Positions 23,100 to 36,300 are shown, counted from the first letter of the stretch. The stretch is DNA of 64,000 bases from Dillenia suffruticosa (GCA_033439265.1 JAVTVX010000026.1:13083001-13147000); one strand, 5' to 3'. Made by a program: numbers and translations. The notes: generated by a model not told the origin, from the letters alone.

Positions 23100-23170
23100 A
23101 AAATGCTGAAAGAATTCAAACCTTGGACCTCGCATTTGAACGGAAGACAGGTCACCACTATACCACCACT
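23100..23170 (-). other. tRNA-like (A box/B box) segment beside GC island 1
   Basis: Minus strand reads TGGTATAGTGGTGACC, then about 35 bp later AGGTTTGAATTCT. These resemble RNA polymerase III A-box and B-box spacing in tRNA-derived SINEs. No cloverleaf is asserted. Confidence 0.35.
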
Positions 23171-23784
23171 TACTATTATATGATAATATTTTTTTTTTAC
23201 TTTATTCCTCATCATTTGTTTTCTATTCTCACTTTTTTTTCCTTTCTCTTAGTCACATCTCTATTTTTGGATTTTTTTTTCTTTCTATTCTCATTATTGA
23301 AATTTCTTATATATAATAATTATATTGAAATTTCTTATATATTCAAACGAATAAAAATATTTTGTGATTAAATATATAGATTTTTAAATTATTAATATAT
23401 TATATTTATTGATAATTATAATTTTATATTATTGAGATGCCGTAATCCATTTTTAAACTATAGAGTAAAAAAATAAAATAAAAATGAAAAAGAATAATAA
23501 AATAATAAATTAAAAGGAAAACAGAAGAAAACAAAATATAATATTAATATATTTTTTAATTAATTTATTGTTTTATTTTAAATTAGTATTTTATTATTTT
23601 TTATTTTATTAAAAATTATCATATTTATTATTTTTAATTAATATTATTTTAGGTTAGTGGTTTAAATTAAAAAAGTTATTATATTTATTATTTTAAATTG
23701 TTATTATATATTATTTTATTATTATTAGAAAAATGTGAAGGAAAGATAATAAGTAAAAAAAAAAATTTATATCACATAATATCA

Positions 23785-24095
23785 TTTGGCTTGGTGGTTT
23801 AGGGTTTATGCTTATGCGTGTGCGTGCAGGTGTGCAGGAGTTGGAACCACGGTGGAGGCAGGAGGCAAAGCGGCATTTTCCAGCAATTAAGTGAGGAGAG
23901 CAGCTGGAGCAGGGGTGCTGGCTCGGGCGGGCAGGCAGCTTGCAGGTTGGTGCTGGCTCGGGTGGGTAGGGGTGGGTGGGGCCGTCCAGGCACGTGGCTT
24001 CCAGGCTAGTGCTGGCTCGTGGGTAGGGCCATCCAGGCACGTGTTGGCTCGGGTGGGCAAGGGCTCGTCCAGGCACGTGCGCTCCCCGGGCATTT
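23785..24095 (+). repeat. tRNA-like start plus GC-rich island 2 in the CACTA interior
   Basis: Begins TGGCTTGGTGGTTTAGGG ... GGAGTTGGAACC (A/B-box-like), then repeated words GGCTCGGGTGGG and CCAGGCACGTG at about 24-60 bp spacing. It mirrors island 1 in the opposite orientation across the AT-rich centre (23170-23780). Confidence 0.55.
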
Positions 24096-25247
24096 GACGA
24101 ATTTAGAATCAGCGACGGATTCCAAATCCGTCACTAAGAATCCGTCGCTAATTTTAAGAACGGATTTCAAATCCGTCGTTAATTCAGCGACGGATTTTTT
24201 TATTCGTCGCTAAATTAGGGACGAACTTTTTTTTTTCTAAATTAGCGACGGATTTTAGCGACAAAACTTATCTGTCGCTAAATTTAGCGACGGATTTCAG
24301 ATTTTCGTTGCTAAATTTAGTGACGGATTTTTAATTTTCGTCACTAAATTTTTGCGACGCGTTATTAGGGACGAAAAATTTTTCGTCTCTAAATCCGTCG
24401 CTAATATTTTTAGCAACGAATTTTTTTAAAATTTTCGTCGCTAATTTTGTGGCTAAAATGCTGGTTTTTTGTAGTGATGAAATTGTGAGATCTAAGTGTG
24501 CTTATTCTTTCAACAATCATAGGTATTTATTGAATTCCTATATTTCATGGATCATAATTTTCTAGAGTTTATTAAATAGTGGCCAATATTTAATAAATTT
24601 AGAATAATCTACAACTAATTAAAATGGCAAATCCGTAATTATTTGTTGGTTTTAATAAAGTGGTAATTGACATTCGTGTCATGAGAATGACATTCGTATC
24701 ATGGGATTAAATGATCTAATTTAAATGAACCCGGTGTTTGTTTGTTAATTAGAATTGAATCTCTCTAAATCTTAATACTGTTGAGACCTTTAATCCTAAA
24801 AGTTTTTCTAGGGTTGACTCTCGATTAGGGAAATAATTAATGATATGCTCTTAATTATCAATGAAATAAGGAGATATTGGTCATTGGGCGATTGTCGGTG
24901 ACTATAACCAATTTATTTATGTATTGTTGAATTATTCTTGAATCAATGATCAATCGATTGAATCAAAATGGAAACGAACCCTTCAACTAAATCAATTTAT
25001 CTTGATTTTTATTCATTGAATTTTGCTTGATTTTAATTTGTCGTTTTGCTATTTCAATTTTAATTCTTTGTTTATTTAGATTTAGTAGTTAATTTAGTCG
25101 ATTTAAAACCCCCAAATTTTATTTTAATTTTTATTACCTTAAAGGAAATAAATCTCTTTTTTTTTTGTGGATTCAACCATACTTGCCCTAAACTCGTCTT
25201 TTCAAAGTGGTAATTTATTTTTGATTGTTCAACAACGTACCAGTCTT

Positions 25248-26984
25248 ATCTTCCTTGGTCTGATTGTCCACTTGTATATAGATAGGCTAAAGTTGGACGG
25301 AATGTGTATAGTGAATGGAGCTCTTGTTATGCATCATGTTCATAATATGAAATTTGAACATATTATCAAGTCCTGCATCACTTTGGAACACACACACACA
25401 CTCTCTCTCTCTCTCTCTCTCTCGCTCTCAGTGGCAATGATGAACTTCCTCGAGCTCAAGTATCTCTTGTGCAATGATGAACTTCCTCAATGCTGCAGAA
25501 TCAATTATTGCTTTAACCTATGCGCCATGAATTGAAGTATTTGCATCTGATGAATGGCCTACAAAACATGGTTTCTTCCTAAATATATTAGTCTCGTCTG
25601 TAATTGTCTGCTTTTCTTACTCTCTTCATTGCTTCATTTTTTGTGGTGGTCGTGATCAAAAGATTTGGACCAACAAGAGGAAGAGGATCTTAGCTAAGCA
25701 AGCAAGAAGCTATGAAAATGAGGAATTAAAGAACAAGCTTTTGCTATTCACCGCAATCAAACTCCATTATAACTCTCCAGCACCACATTGGCCAGCCATG
25801 TCCATCCCCCATATCTGCACCATCATTGGCTTCTTTGAATATTATCCTCAAATGCATAATTATCAGAACAAATATAAGCACCAAGAAAATGGACAAGCTT
25901 TGGCTGCTCAGCAATCCAGCTATAGTCACTTATAAACTCGTTTTGCATCAAGGATCCTTCTAATTGACAAAGTACCCTCAGTGCAAGCATAGTTAGAAAG
26001 TACAATCAAGCAGGAACACTAAGTCAACTTTTTGGGGAATACATTGCCTTATATAACATAACCAAGAAAAAAAAATGCCCCCCCTATTGGAGCAAAGTTT
26101 TTGCTGATACAATTGGTAGACTGTCAGGGTGAAAACACCCCATATTATCGGCTCCAATTGCATTTTTTTGTTTCCTTGTTTACAACTGAATTATAAAAAA
26201 TAAAAAATAAAAAAAATGAATGTGGAGAAACTAATTTGAACCAAAATGGTACAAGCTCGGAGGAAATTTTCATTCCGACCTGTTGGATTTTTTTTTTGTG
26301 ACTCATTCACGCACAGCAGAAGCATACAATAATTTTTGGAAAAATAAAATGATCGAGTATAGGAGTACCTCAATATGCAGATCTTCAAAATCAACCGAAC
26401 GGCGTGTCCCTCGATCGGATCTCGCGGTCGGGATGGTGATCACAATGTTAATCGAATTACCACCGTAATATCATAACCCCTCAACCCAAGTCCGGTGATT
26501 TGTTTGACGAGAGAGATTTTCCTACGCGAAAATCTCTGACCCTAATCGTGTTGTCTCTCTCTAGAGATTTGTGCATATTCTCTCAAAAAGATCTAGCCGC
26601 CTAATTCTCTATGAAAGAAGTGGGACTCTCGTAAGGCACTCTCCAAGGGTCATTAGGGTTTCATAATCATGAGTGGTTAATGGGAGTTATCGAGTGGTAA
26701 AAATGGGATAATGGAAGTTACCCCATTATCTCCTAAATTACCAAAATGCCCCTCTTGGCATACATTACCAACACAACCTTTATTCAAATCCATATTTGAG
26801 GTAATTCCAAATTTGAATGGATATCTCTCTACCTGGCAAGTTTGATTAGTGGGAAAGAACGCTTCTACTCATTGCCCTGCTGTTAGCTGCTCCTTGCTTC
26901 CAAGAGAAATTGGTGGAGTCCTCTTATTAGAATCATTCTGTAACTGCCTTGAATTGCTATCATTTACTTTACTCCCTCCCCTAT
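25248..26984. other. Intergenic DNA right of the Athila insertion
   Basis: No gene recognised. Contains (CA)n then (CT)n at about 25388-25423. The stretch 26280-26840 (TGTTGGATTTT start, CCCTAATCGTGTTGTCTCTCTC, AAATGCCCCTCTTGGCA) reads like an LTR fragment but without a partner or duplication. A 65-codon tail at 25741-25935 is open but has no recognisable domain. Confidence 0.4.
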
Positions 26985-27056
26985 TTTGCTATGGAAGAGG
27001 CAAGCACTTTTGCTATGAAAGAGGCAAGCACTTTTGCTATGGAAGAAGCAATGGCA
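26985..27056. repeat. 24-bp tandem triplication inside the carrier pseudogene
   Basis: TTTTGCTATGGAAGAGGCAA-type unit three times. On the minus strand each unit encodes one more copy of the helix segment IAKVLAS-S/F. Confidence 0.85.
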
Positions 27057-29005
27057 ACATGCCAGGACTCAGCTTATCAGCAGCTGTATTCTCTGCCAAA
27101 CATACACAGGCAGTATTAACAACATGAATATAACAAATTTTGAATATAATAAATTTATAAGAAGACATAAAACCAGTAAAAATTGAAGGAACTAAAAATT
27201 ACCCTTCTTTGCCAAATAGGACTTGATTTTTTCGTATGCTAGAAATTGGATGGCAAATGACTTACCCCAGCAAACGAAGCCAAAAGACCACTGTTTTATG
27301 TAACAAAAGAAAAACACGAATCACCAGATCAAATTTTTCAAGCATAAGATAGATAATTATCAATGATATCTGCATCATAAGTATAGTAACTAACCTGTAT
27401 AATCCCTGCCGACCTTCCTCTAGTGTAATTCTTCTCAAAGCAGAAAAAACACTGTCGTATGAAACCACACCTGGCCTCATTCCCTGTGTCTAATGGAGTG
27501 AAAACAAATGAACATTCAGAAAGAGAAACTCTAATTGATACACAAAATAAATGTAGGTGAGAAAGAAAAGAGCTATAGGAAATTAACAAACATATATCAT
27601 CTTATGCATGGGTTTGCTTTAGTGTAAAGTAATTGATAAATGAGTGAATATAATTCATATAGTTTATCATTGACCTCTATATCATGCATGCCCTGCTTTC
27701 AAACCATCAACTATTTTAAAGAAGCTACACCATCTGCCACCCTAACTCATGTACTTAGCTAACAACCCTTAACGTCTTTAATTATTAAAGGTGAACCCAC
27801 CTCAAAAAAAAATTATAAGCACAAGTTTCTGCACGTGCAATTAATAAATGAAGGTTAAAACCCTCTTTTAGGAAATTGGAAACAATAAGTGGCAGTTTCC
27901 ATAAAATCTATAAACAACTTTTGCGGCTGTCGAAGCACTGCATATGTGAAGGGCATTATCTAACTCAGAAAGCAGATACATACTTGAAGCCTGGTCTTCA
28001 CAACCCATAGAGGATTTGTGGTAATGGATGTGGCAGCTCCAGTGCCTGCAGCAGCTATCATGTTTGCACCAAGTGTAAGTTGGCCATTGGCATCCCCTAC
28101 ATCAGCACAACATAGGCATCAAAAGAAACTCAAATACCCATACTTCTAATGCTCAGAAGAATGGATCCTATCAATCTTAGACAACAGACATTTTAATAGG
28201 ACTCACAAATATGACGTGAAATCTTATGAAACCAGTAGCTTCAGAAACCAACCGTGTGAATGAAGCATGCCTTTGAGTTGCTCATAAACTCCAAAGTAAA
28301 CCTATGTACAAAATGAACATTGTTGTCATTTACAGAAATACAAAGAAAATATCAAATATGTGCTATATATGCTGTTTCAATTTGTGAAGAACCAAACTAC
28401 AGTTATTACATCCTTCGAAATGTTTTAAATTTCAATATGATGACAACCTACGAGACTTGGACATAGGACACAGGATGCACGACATGAAGTGGAGAGGGTC
28501 ATTTCTTAAAGTGTCAATGCAATGTATATCATAACTTCATATCCAAATCAGTTAGTCATAAACAGGTTACACAATTTCTATTCTTTTCATTGTTATCATC
28601 TCTATCATCACCTTCTTTCAAGCGTGACTAGAGTTTACAAGTGGGATAGAAAATAACATAAAAAAATCCAGGGCGTATCTATCTCAAAAACCATGTTCCA
28701 GCTGGTAAATCAACAATACCACAATTCAAGAACCCTTACCGTTTTCCCAGGTTTCATTTGGGAAATTTTGCAAGAACCCCAATACATTATCTAAAAGATT
28801 TTCTTAAACAATGTCCTGATCTTCTGGGCCTAGTTACATATCATTTCAATTTCAATCACTTTCGCCAGTCTACTCATACTTCATTTCAACATCAAATAGC
28901 ATGAACTCTTCATCAGGGCAAGAAGACAAAGTTCCATTTACCTTTAGACCTGTAACCTCGTCTTAACCACATCCAACGGGCACACAAAAGTCGCGGCAAT
29001 AGCAC
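26985..29005 (-). pseudogene. Decayed mitochondrial-carrier-family gene, NAD+ carrier (NDT)-like
   Basis: Minus-strand exon pieces: 29005-28950 (GAIAATFVCPLDVVKTRLQ), about 28303-28253 (VYFGVYEQLKGMLHSH), 28096-27984 (GANMIAAAGTG, TTNPLWVVKTRLQ), 27489-27395 (TQGMRPGVVSYDSVFSALRR), 27290-27203 (SGLLASFAG, AYEKIKSYL) and 27092-26985 (ENTAADKL). PLDVVKTR fits the carrier-family PX[DE]XX[KR] signature, and PLWVVKTR is typical of the plant NAD+/nucleotide/folate branch. Splice sites are mostly preserved. Lesions: the first exon is absent, one-base losses occur in both final pieces (about 27256 and 27062), a 24-bp tandem triplication lies in the last piece, and the C-terminal third is missing. The intact family moves NAD+ across an organelle membrane; this copy cannot. 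Confidence 0.8.
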
Positions 29006-29279
29006 CTGCCAAATGTCGCGTTAATCCCCATCAGCTAAAAAATACTACCAATTATTCCTATTGAAAAAAAAAAATGCCATCTTTCAACTATCTAAACCAA
29101 CTGAATATTAATATTTTTTAAAACATATTACCTCCGCAATCCCACATTAATATCTTCCATATTTTATAAGCTCAGTTTAATTTAATTTATTTTTTTATTT
29201 ATAATATTTTTAATTAAAAACTTTAACTAATCCCATCAATTTAACGCCACATCAATATGCTTCTGTTTAAGGGGATTGC

Positions 29280-31814
29280 TGTCACGCCCCGATCCTCGGA
29301 TTGACCACGCAACAGCCTGCCGCGTTGTCTCGGTACACGTTCAAAACCTCCCCTTATACCGGGACTCCGCAAGGCTACAAATCAGTTCAAAACTCATCCA
29401 ATACACCCTCCATCAGAAATGGGAAAAATCATATGACAATACACATATAAAGGACCCATCCAGTCCATCCCTGTACACACAAGCATGCATCGACACGCAA
29501 ATGGGGTGGGGGTTCCTGTACATGCATACATGCAAAAATTGACAATCCCAACCATTCCAGAATTCTCAGCATAATTAAAACATTTAAAACAAAGAAGTCC
29601 CAAATCATAATCGTAGGATTTTACTAACACTCGCATGAAGAAACGAGCTAGCGTCAGTAAAATCCAAGTGGTATGAGATGTACAGAACTTCACAAATCCA
29701 AAAGAAAGTATCGAAATTCAGAATTTCAATCCAAATGTCCCATATGAGAGTTTAAAAGAAAATGAACAAGTTCCATACAAACCATGTAAGGATTCCATCA
29801 ATACTTGCTCTTATATATGAAACAAGTATTAATTTAATCCATACCAAAAGAATTATACAAATCTTTCATTCCATGGAATTCAAAATCAACCAAAATGAAC
29901 TTGCATTTCTATGTATCTACACAAGTCAGCGGAATAAATCTTCCGCAACTCCAATTTCTGCAGCAGATCTAAACTTCCTCTGAAAAATGTTAAAGAGAGG
30001 GGTGAGTATTGGAAAATACTCAGTAAGCAGAGTGCAATGGTATAATTGTGTGATAAATGAGGGATGAATGTGGGAGTGTCAAAGTATATCTCAAATAACA
30101 TTTCATATATATCGAAACATTTTTCAATAAATCAGATAATTCACAAAGTATGCATCCACATCAAGTATTCTTTCAGAAAATCACAAGGGTTCCATAGAAA
30201 TTACTTCCATCTTGCGTTTGGCCGAACCAAGACGAAAGCCCGCCAAGAGGTTTTCCATTTCAGTATTTCAAACACCACCCCCTTCCTTGGCGTTGGCTCG
30301 GACCTCCCCGGGGTGCAATCCAGATAATCCGACGTGGCAGAGAAGAGGCCGCGTATACCTCTCTCGCAATAAAACCCAACCACGCCACCCCGTCGGGTCG
30401 CTCCGTGGAGGGAATGACTATAGCCATTAACTACTAGCACCATGCATTTATCAAATATGTCATTTCTCAAGTCATGTGCCATAATTTCTAGCAAACAATC
30501 ATCAATTTCATGTCATAGCAATTTATAGTACAACATCAGATCACATATGGCACATATGCATTTATAAATACAATGGATGCATTCATGCTTCACAATCCAG
30601 TCCGGACATCCCACGATCACAAAACAATTGATATAAAACAAGAAAAATCTTACAAAATCCTTTATAAAACAATTTTAAGCTCATTTGCTCATTTATAACA
30701 CAACGGACCATCCACTCACCTTCTAGGGAGGGTATCCACTCCCTATACCCTATCGATACTCAAGAAATCTCCTTTCAAGCTCCAAAAAGGTCAACCTAGA
30801 CCAATAATCCACAATTTCAATTCAAATTCCAAGGAAATCTATCCTAATCGACTCAACAAGTTTCTAATTTTATCAAACACGTTTCTTTTGTATTGATCAA
30901 TCTAAATTCATGTAGAATTTAGACGAAACCCTAGAAATTACATATCAAATGTCAAAAATGCATTTTAATCGTATCTAACATACATCTTAAATATATACAA
31001 GACCTCTTACACTAAATTCACTCGATTTATCGAAAGGATTTAAATTTCCCTCACCTATGGTTTCCGTAGCTTGCAGCCCTAGCGTCCGTGCGCTTACAAC
31101 TCGATCCGAACTCCTGTAATGTTTCCAAACCGAAACACACTTTAGCAATTAACCCTAATTTCCAAGAGAATCAAAACCCCTAAACTATTGATCAACAATC
31201 AGCCCTTACCTGTGTAGTGGAAGGGTCGCGGCCTAGGGTTTCTAACAGTGCGGTCACGGCAAAGAGCAGCGAACATTGCAGGAAGGCTCTCGGCAGAGAG
31301 AGCAGGTCGCGGGCTCAAGGGCCGTCGTGGGCTCGTGGGCTCGTGGGCTCACGGGATGGTGCGCTCGCGGCCTAGTGCGCTCACGGGCTGGCGCACTCAC
31401 TGCTGATGCGTGCACTCGCAAAAGGCTGCGCACTGTGGTGCGCTCGTGCGAGGGGAATCGCGCAGTGGCGCACTCGCGAGTGTGAGGGAGAAAGCAGAGA
31501 GAGAGACACAGAGAGTGCGAGAGAGAGAGTTCGAGGGATGGTGAGAGAGCGACGAAGACCGAGAGTGCTAGAGAGAGAGAGATCGACGGAGAGGGAGGCG
31601 GAACCGAGCACAAAATCGAGAGAGGGAGAGAGATGGTAGAGAGATTGGGAGCAAGAGAAACAAAGAGGGAGAGTGACAGTGAGAGGGAGAGAGAATTCGT
31701 GAGAGAGAGAGTAAACCGGGAGAGGGAGAGAATGAGTGAAAGAATTGGGAAAGTGACTTTTTCACTTTCCCCTTTTTTTTTTTTTTTTTTTTTTCTTCCT
31801 TTGTCGGTGCCACA
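29280..31814. mobile_element. Solo LTR 1 (2535 bp)
   Basis: Begins TGTCACGCCCCGA and ends GGTGCCACA, flanked by the perfect 5-bp duplication ATTGC (29275-29279 and 31815-31819). No coding domain. Contains a GC-rich stretch of GGGCTCGTGGGCTC repeats followed by a GAGAGA-rich block (about 31300-31750). The uninterrupted site is visible in duplication copy B near 44705. Confidence 0.9.
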
Positions 31815-33389
31815 ATTGCTCTTAAAGTTTTAGGCAGAGTCGATGCAGAAGGTCAAATCTCTTTTGCTAAAAACAGTTTAAAAGTGATTTCAAAACATTA
31901 TCTATATTTTTAGAACTATAATTAGTATCTTATCTTTTTTATAACATTAATAAACTATATATTTTAACTATATTCCAATTTAAATGTTACTCGATGATGG
32001 ATCATATTTTTATACAATTATTAAATAAATTAGAGTTACCACTTAAACTCAAATTAACTCTTTCTAGAATTCTTGGGATGCATTAAAAGTCAAATTATGT
32101 TTATGAAATAATGGTAAAAATATATATATCTTATAAGCAAGTTTACTAAATTAATACAAGAGAGACTAAACGAATCAAATATCACATCAACTAAATTTTA
32201 TATAGGAGTATACTTTAATATATTTTAAAATTTTGAGTTGATTTGAAAGATTTTTTAGTTAATTAAAATTATTTAAATTTAAAAATTTTTATTTTTATTA
32301 TTTAAAAATCGATCAATTTAATATTTGACTCATGTGATTCATATTTTTTTATTTTAATTATGTGAAATTAGATGATTTTTAACAAAAACTATTAACATTA
32401 TAACAATTTTTGTTCGTTTTACAGAGAATTTTAATTTTTATATGAAAATTTTAATATTGCAATAACATATTTAATTTTAATTAAAAATATATAAGTAAAG
32501 ATAAAATAAAAAACTTAAATTAAATTAAGGGAAACTATGGTTTTCCAAAGATTTGACTTGAATATATAGAATGTGGGCATTGGAATAGACTATTTTGTGA
32601 CACGTTTTGTAAGGACAAATGCATTAACTAATTGGGTCTAAGTCTAACCAAGAGAGTTAAAGACAAGTTTTTAATTAAAAAAATTAATTTATTGAAGATT
32701 GTTTCTGGTCCTTTGTTGGCTGCAGGAAGTACAGGACAAGAAGATAGTGCCCTGGACGAAGTTATGGTTAAGACACAATATGGAATTTCTTTGTATTTGG
32801 TGGAAAGGAAGGGATGGAGAAAGGAAAAGAGGACCAGCAATTCCAACCAAAACCCCATTCCATTCCCGCAAATACAAAGAATTCATGGAGGTGGACCAAT
32901 TCACACTTTTGCTTTAGTAGTTCTCTTCTGGTTCGATATTTGAACAAGAATAGGATGGAGAAGGAATATTGTTGAATAAGTAAGAAATAACAAATTATCT
33001 GTTAAGCTTTTAAATTATGTCTTAATTAATAATAAGATTTTAAACTTTTATTTATTACATCTAAATTTCATACTCTAGTTCTTTTTTTAAATTAAAAAAA
33101 AAATCTTAAATTCAAGATTTTTGAAAAAAATGAATGATATTAATTGAATTATAATTTATTGACATATTTTTATTTTATAGTATATAATATTTTTTCCTAA
33201 TGCCATATAAAATAACTTATGACTATCACTTTTTCCTAATCCGCGCCATAAGTCAAATCTTAACTCATTTTATGCGGCATTATCAATTTTGATGACAAGC
33301 ATCAATTTTTCTCGATTTTATACGAAAAATGTCATAGGCAATAGGTGGCGGCATAGATTTTCAATGTTGATGAGAGATTATTGAATAAA

Positions 33390-36300
33390 AAAAAGTTTAA
33401 TTCATGTTGAAATCGATTTTGACTCCCCAGTAAAACTAGCTTTCTGGCTCGAATGGAAAACCGATGATGTCATGTGCATTGGATCTTCTTCAATGTAAAG
33501 ACTTGCAAAAACCCGCCGGAGGTGACTTTGACAAAAAAAAAACTTTGACACTCAAGTCACAAAGAGTGACAAGGGATAATGAAAGACTAAGAGAGCCCAA
33601 ACCCTGTATAGTCTCTATATGCTGCATGTAGGATATAGAGTAATGTGTGTGTGTATCTGGCGGGTTGGTTTTACATAGTATATATAGTTCTCTGTAGATT
33701 GAGAGGTGTAGAGACACTACTTACCTTACGGAGATTTCACTGGAAATTTTTCAAGATTACAGAAATTATAGTTATAAACTTTCTATAAATTCAGAGTTCT
33801 TAGAGATAGAAAAGTTCCAGTAATTGTCGTGGAGATTAGGAAAGTCTTAATTGTTATGGGGATTTACTTCTTTATCATGTGAGATCACAATAGATTTATA
33901 TCGAATTAATAAACGTTTAAATTTATTAAAAATTTATTTCCTTATCGGATAATTACGACTTGAACTGTTGTGTAATGGGAATTACTTTCATAGTGACCGA
34001 AGGGATCAAGAGGTCGAGAGGCCGAGGGGTCGAAGTATTGAGTAAGAAAACGTATCGAGAGAGAACGATCAGGCAATGTGTGGAAAGAAGTAAGATATTA
34101 ATCGAGAGGATTTTATCGGGCGGTGGTCTAGAGGAGTGTAAGAGGGTTTTTGACCGAGAGAGCATTTCACCAAAAGTGTTGAATAGAGGGAGAGATCTGT
34201 CAGGCCCCGAACCGAGGTCATGAGCAACTGCCCGTTACCCTGTATGCCGGCTACATTTTTACAGAAAATCAGTCAGAACCTCCCCATATTTCGGAGGTCT
34301 CCCATATACAATTTACTCTATAATATTCACAACCATCCTATCAATTTAATAAAAGGGTTATCCAGGCCTCACAACCATTAACCAAACCACAGCCGACAAC
34401 CAAAACAATGCAAGGTTATAAAAATTTCTAGCAGTCCTAACTACAGACCTCTACTGTCATGCTAAACTAGAGCATGAGTAGCCGTCACACCGAGCGGTTC
34501 TAAATGTTTATACACATGTATAATAAATTTCAAAGTTAACATTTTAAATATATATAGGTACCTCAATGCAAGTGAACCGAGTCAATATGAGAGTTTCTCG
34601 AATAAATGTTCATAATTATACAGTCATCCCAGAAAATAAATAGATGAGTATATTGATCAAACTAAAATCTTCAATAATTGTAGCGAAAGATATGATAACA
34701 TCCATACCCAAGTTCGGTGCTATCAAGTCCACGTCACAAGTATGAAATCATAAAATTTTTCTTCCGTCCGAGACTAATCTTGTAGGAAAGAAAGTGAGGG
34801 GTGAGTATCTATGGGGGATACTCAGCAAGTGAGGAGATTGATATCGTGCTATCAATATCGAGGGTGAATTTGGAGTGTCAAAACATGTAACATAATATCG
34901 AGTGTGCGAATATAACGTACTGTTTCAGAATAAAACAAATCTCAAGGCACACATCAGAATATAACAAATGTATCCATCCATATATCAAGTCACATATGTA
35001 GAGCCGGCCGAACAAACAACCCCGACAATGGTCTACCTCGACCAAGGACGGGCGCATTGGGGGTTTTCCCTATGCAAATATCAATTAATTGCTATCTACC
35101 CCAATGTTGACCACAGACTACTCCAACTAGCCTGTAAATAATAATAATAATACATATATATAGTCGGTCGTGTATGGTGTCCCGCCCAGTGCTAGACAGA
35201 GGTAAATTCACGTCCTCCCGATGAGGGTCAACCTGGGACACCTATACACATGACGATCTGGCGGATACCTTCGGCCGAAACGTATTTGGGTACAAGGGGT
35301 GCCTCTACCAAATGTCATTCGTAGCTACGGAATGCTATAGGAAGCATATCACCATATCACCAAGTCGGTCGGGCACGTAGTCCTATGCATCACATCATCA
35401 TGTCGGCCGGGCATATAGCCCCATGCATCATAACATAACGTCGGCCGGGCGTATAGCCCAAATAGTACATTTAAATCCATTTAAAACTACGTGCCAATAC
35501 AGTAAAAGTATTAAAACATGTCAATATGTTAAAAAGAATGGCACAGTATCCGGTTATCAAACTCATGGATGCAGATCAATAAAATCAACAGTTGCGACAC
35601 TCCAATGGTCACAAAAATATGTCTATCAAAATCCAAAAATTTAGTTTTCACACGTATAGAAATCATGTTGTTTGAAAATCGGTAAAACATGATTTGTCAA
35701 TCAATAGTAGATGTCAAAGTCCCACTTACATTTTTAGGGAGGGTGGTCTCTCTCTATTTTCAAAACAAATCCAATCTGACTCCTCGAGTTTCCAAAGATC
35801 AACCTAATCAGATCATCACAATTTAACATCAAATTTTCAAGTATTATAGGGTTTATCCATTTTCCCTAAGTTTGTACAAATCTTAACTCTTCAATTTATG
35901 AATACACTCTAATGTCCGGTTACATTTCATTTATAAACAATTTACGTACTTTTAAACCAAGTTTAATTCAACCCTAAAACCACTCAAGGTCGGAAATAAG
36001 CCGCAAAATAAATAATTTTCCTATAAGATGGAAAATTTTTGAAAAATCATACACTTTTCGATTCCCATCCAAATGTTTCATGCCATATGTCATTTTCAAG
36101 GTATAGGAGTCTATTTTCATAATACGGAGATCGTATTTAAATTGCCTATAAGCAAAACAATTTATAATGAGGAAGGCTACATCAACCCTTGCACTCAAAT
36201 CCTAATTTCTGACTATTTTCATGCATAGGTCAATTTAAACTCCAAGGGAAACTATTCAAATCAACTTAATTTGATTTTATCATCCTGAACAGTCCCATTT

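Larger units (their letters stand above)
21765..24476. mobile_element. Non-autonomous CACTA (En/Spm-type) transposon in the 3' LTR
   Basis: Termini are CACTACAAAAAA and TTTTTTGTAGTG, flanked by the 3-bp duplication ATG (21762-21764 and 24477-24479). The uninterrupted site TTCATGAAATTG is present in the 5' LTR, confirming the insertion. Subterminal regions (21780-22450 and 24100-24460) are arrays of CGTCGCTAA/TTAGCGACG words in both orientations, as expected for transposase binding. No transposase is encoded. The interior is AT-rich with two GC-rich islands. Confidence 0.95.
7573..25242 (+). mobile_element. Complete Athila-like Ty3/gypsy retrotransposon with two nested DNA transposons
   Basis: The two LTRs start with TGATAGAGAT and end in ACCA. 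The 5-bp duplication GTCTT flanks the element exactly (7568-7572 and 25243-25247), which proves both ends. The 5' LTR is 1486 bp; the 3' LTR is 4198 bp only because a CACTA element of 2712 bp plus a 3-bp duplication sits in it. The order is LTR, primer site, gag, protease, RT/RNase H, integrase, extra ORF, non-coding region, LTR. The gag/pol sequence style, the extra ORF downstream of pol and the tRNA-Asp-type primer site place it near the Athila lineage. Many stops and frameshifts make it non-autonomous today. Confidence 0.95.
21045..25242 (+). repeat. 3' LTR of the Athila-like element, interrupted by a CACTA element
   Basis: Starts TGATAGAG, preceded by a polypurine tract GGTGTGGAGGAATT, and ends GTACCA, followed by GTCTT. 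Without 21765-24479 it is 1483 bp and co-linear with the 5' LTR. Confidence 0.95.

Noticed and set aside
22749-23183. Overlapping long open frames on both strands in the GC-rich CACTA island
   Set aside because: They exist in five frames at once because stop codons are rare in such composition; Ala/Arg/Pro/Gly-only text without any domain.
26280-26840. Possible copia LTR
   Set aside because: No partner LTR, no target duplication and no element domains nearby; kept only as a remark in the intergenic entry.
27000-27060. 24-bp repeats as an independent minisatellite or CRISPR
   Set aside because: They fall in codon phase within the last recognisable exon of the carrier pseudogene.
31254-31833. 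Ser/Leu/Arg-rich open frames within solo LTR 1
   Set aside because: Products of GAGAGA and GGGCTC low-complexity DNA inside an LTR, with no start context or domain.
32632-32943. 103-codon ORF (PLLAAGSTGQEDSALDEV...) in duplication copy A
   Set aside because: The equivalent frame in copy B is interrupted and shifted, and no domain is recognisable, so it is not supported as a gene.
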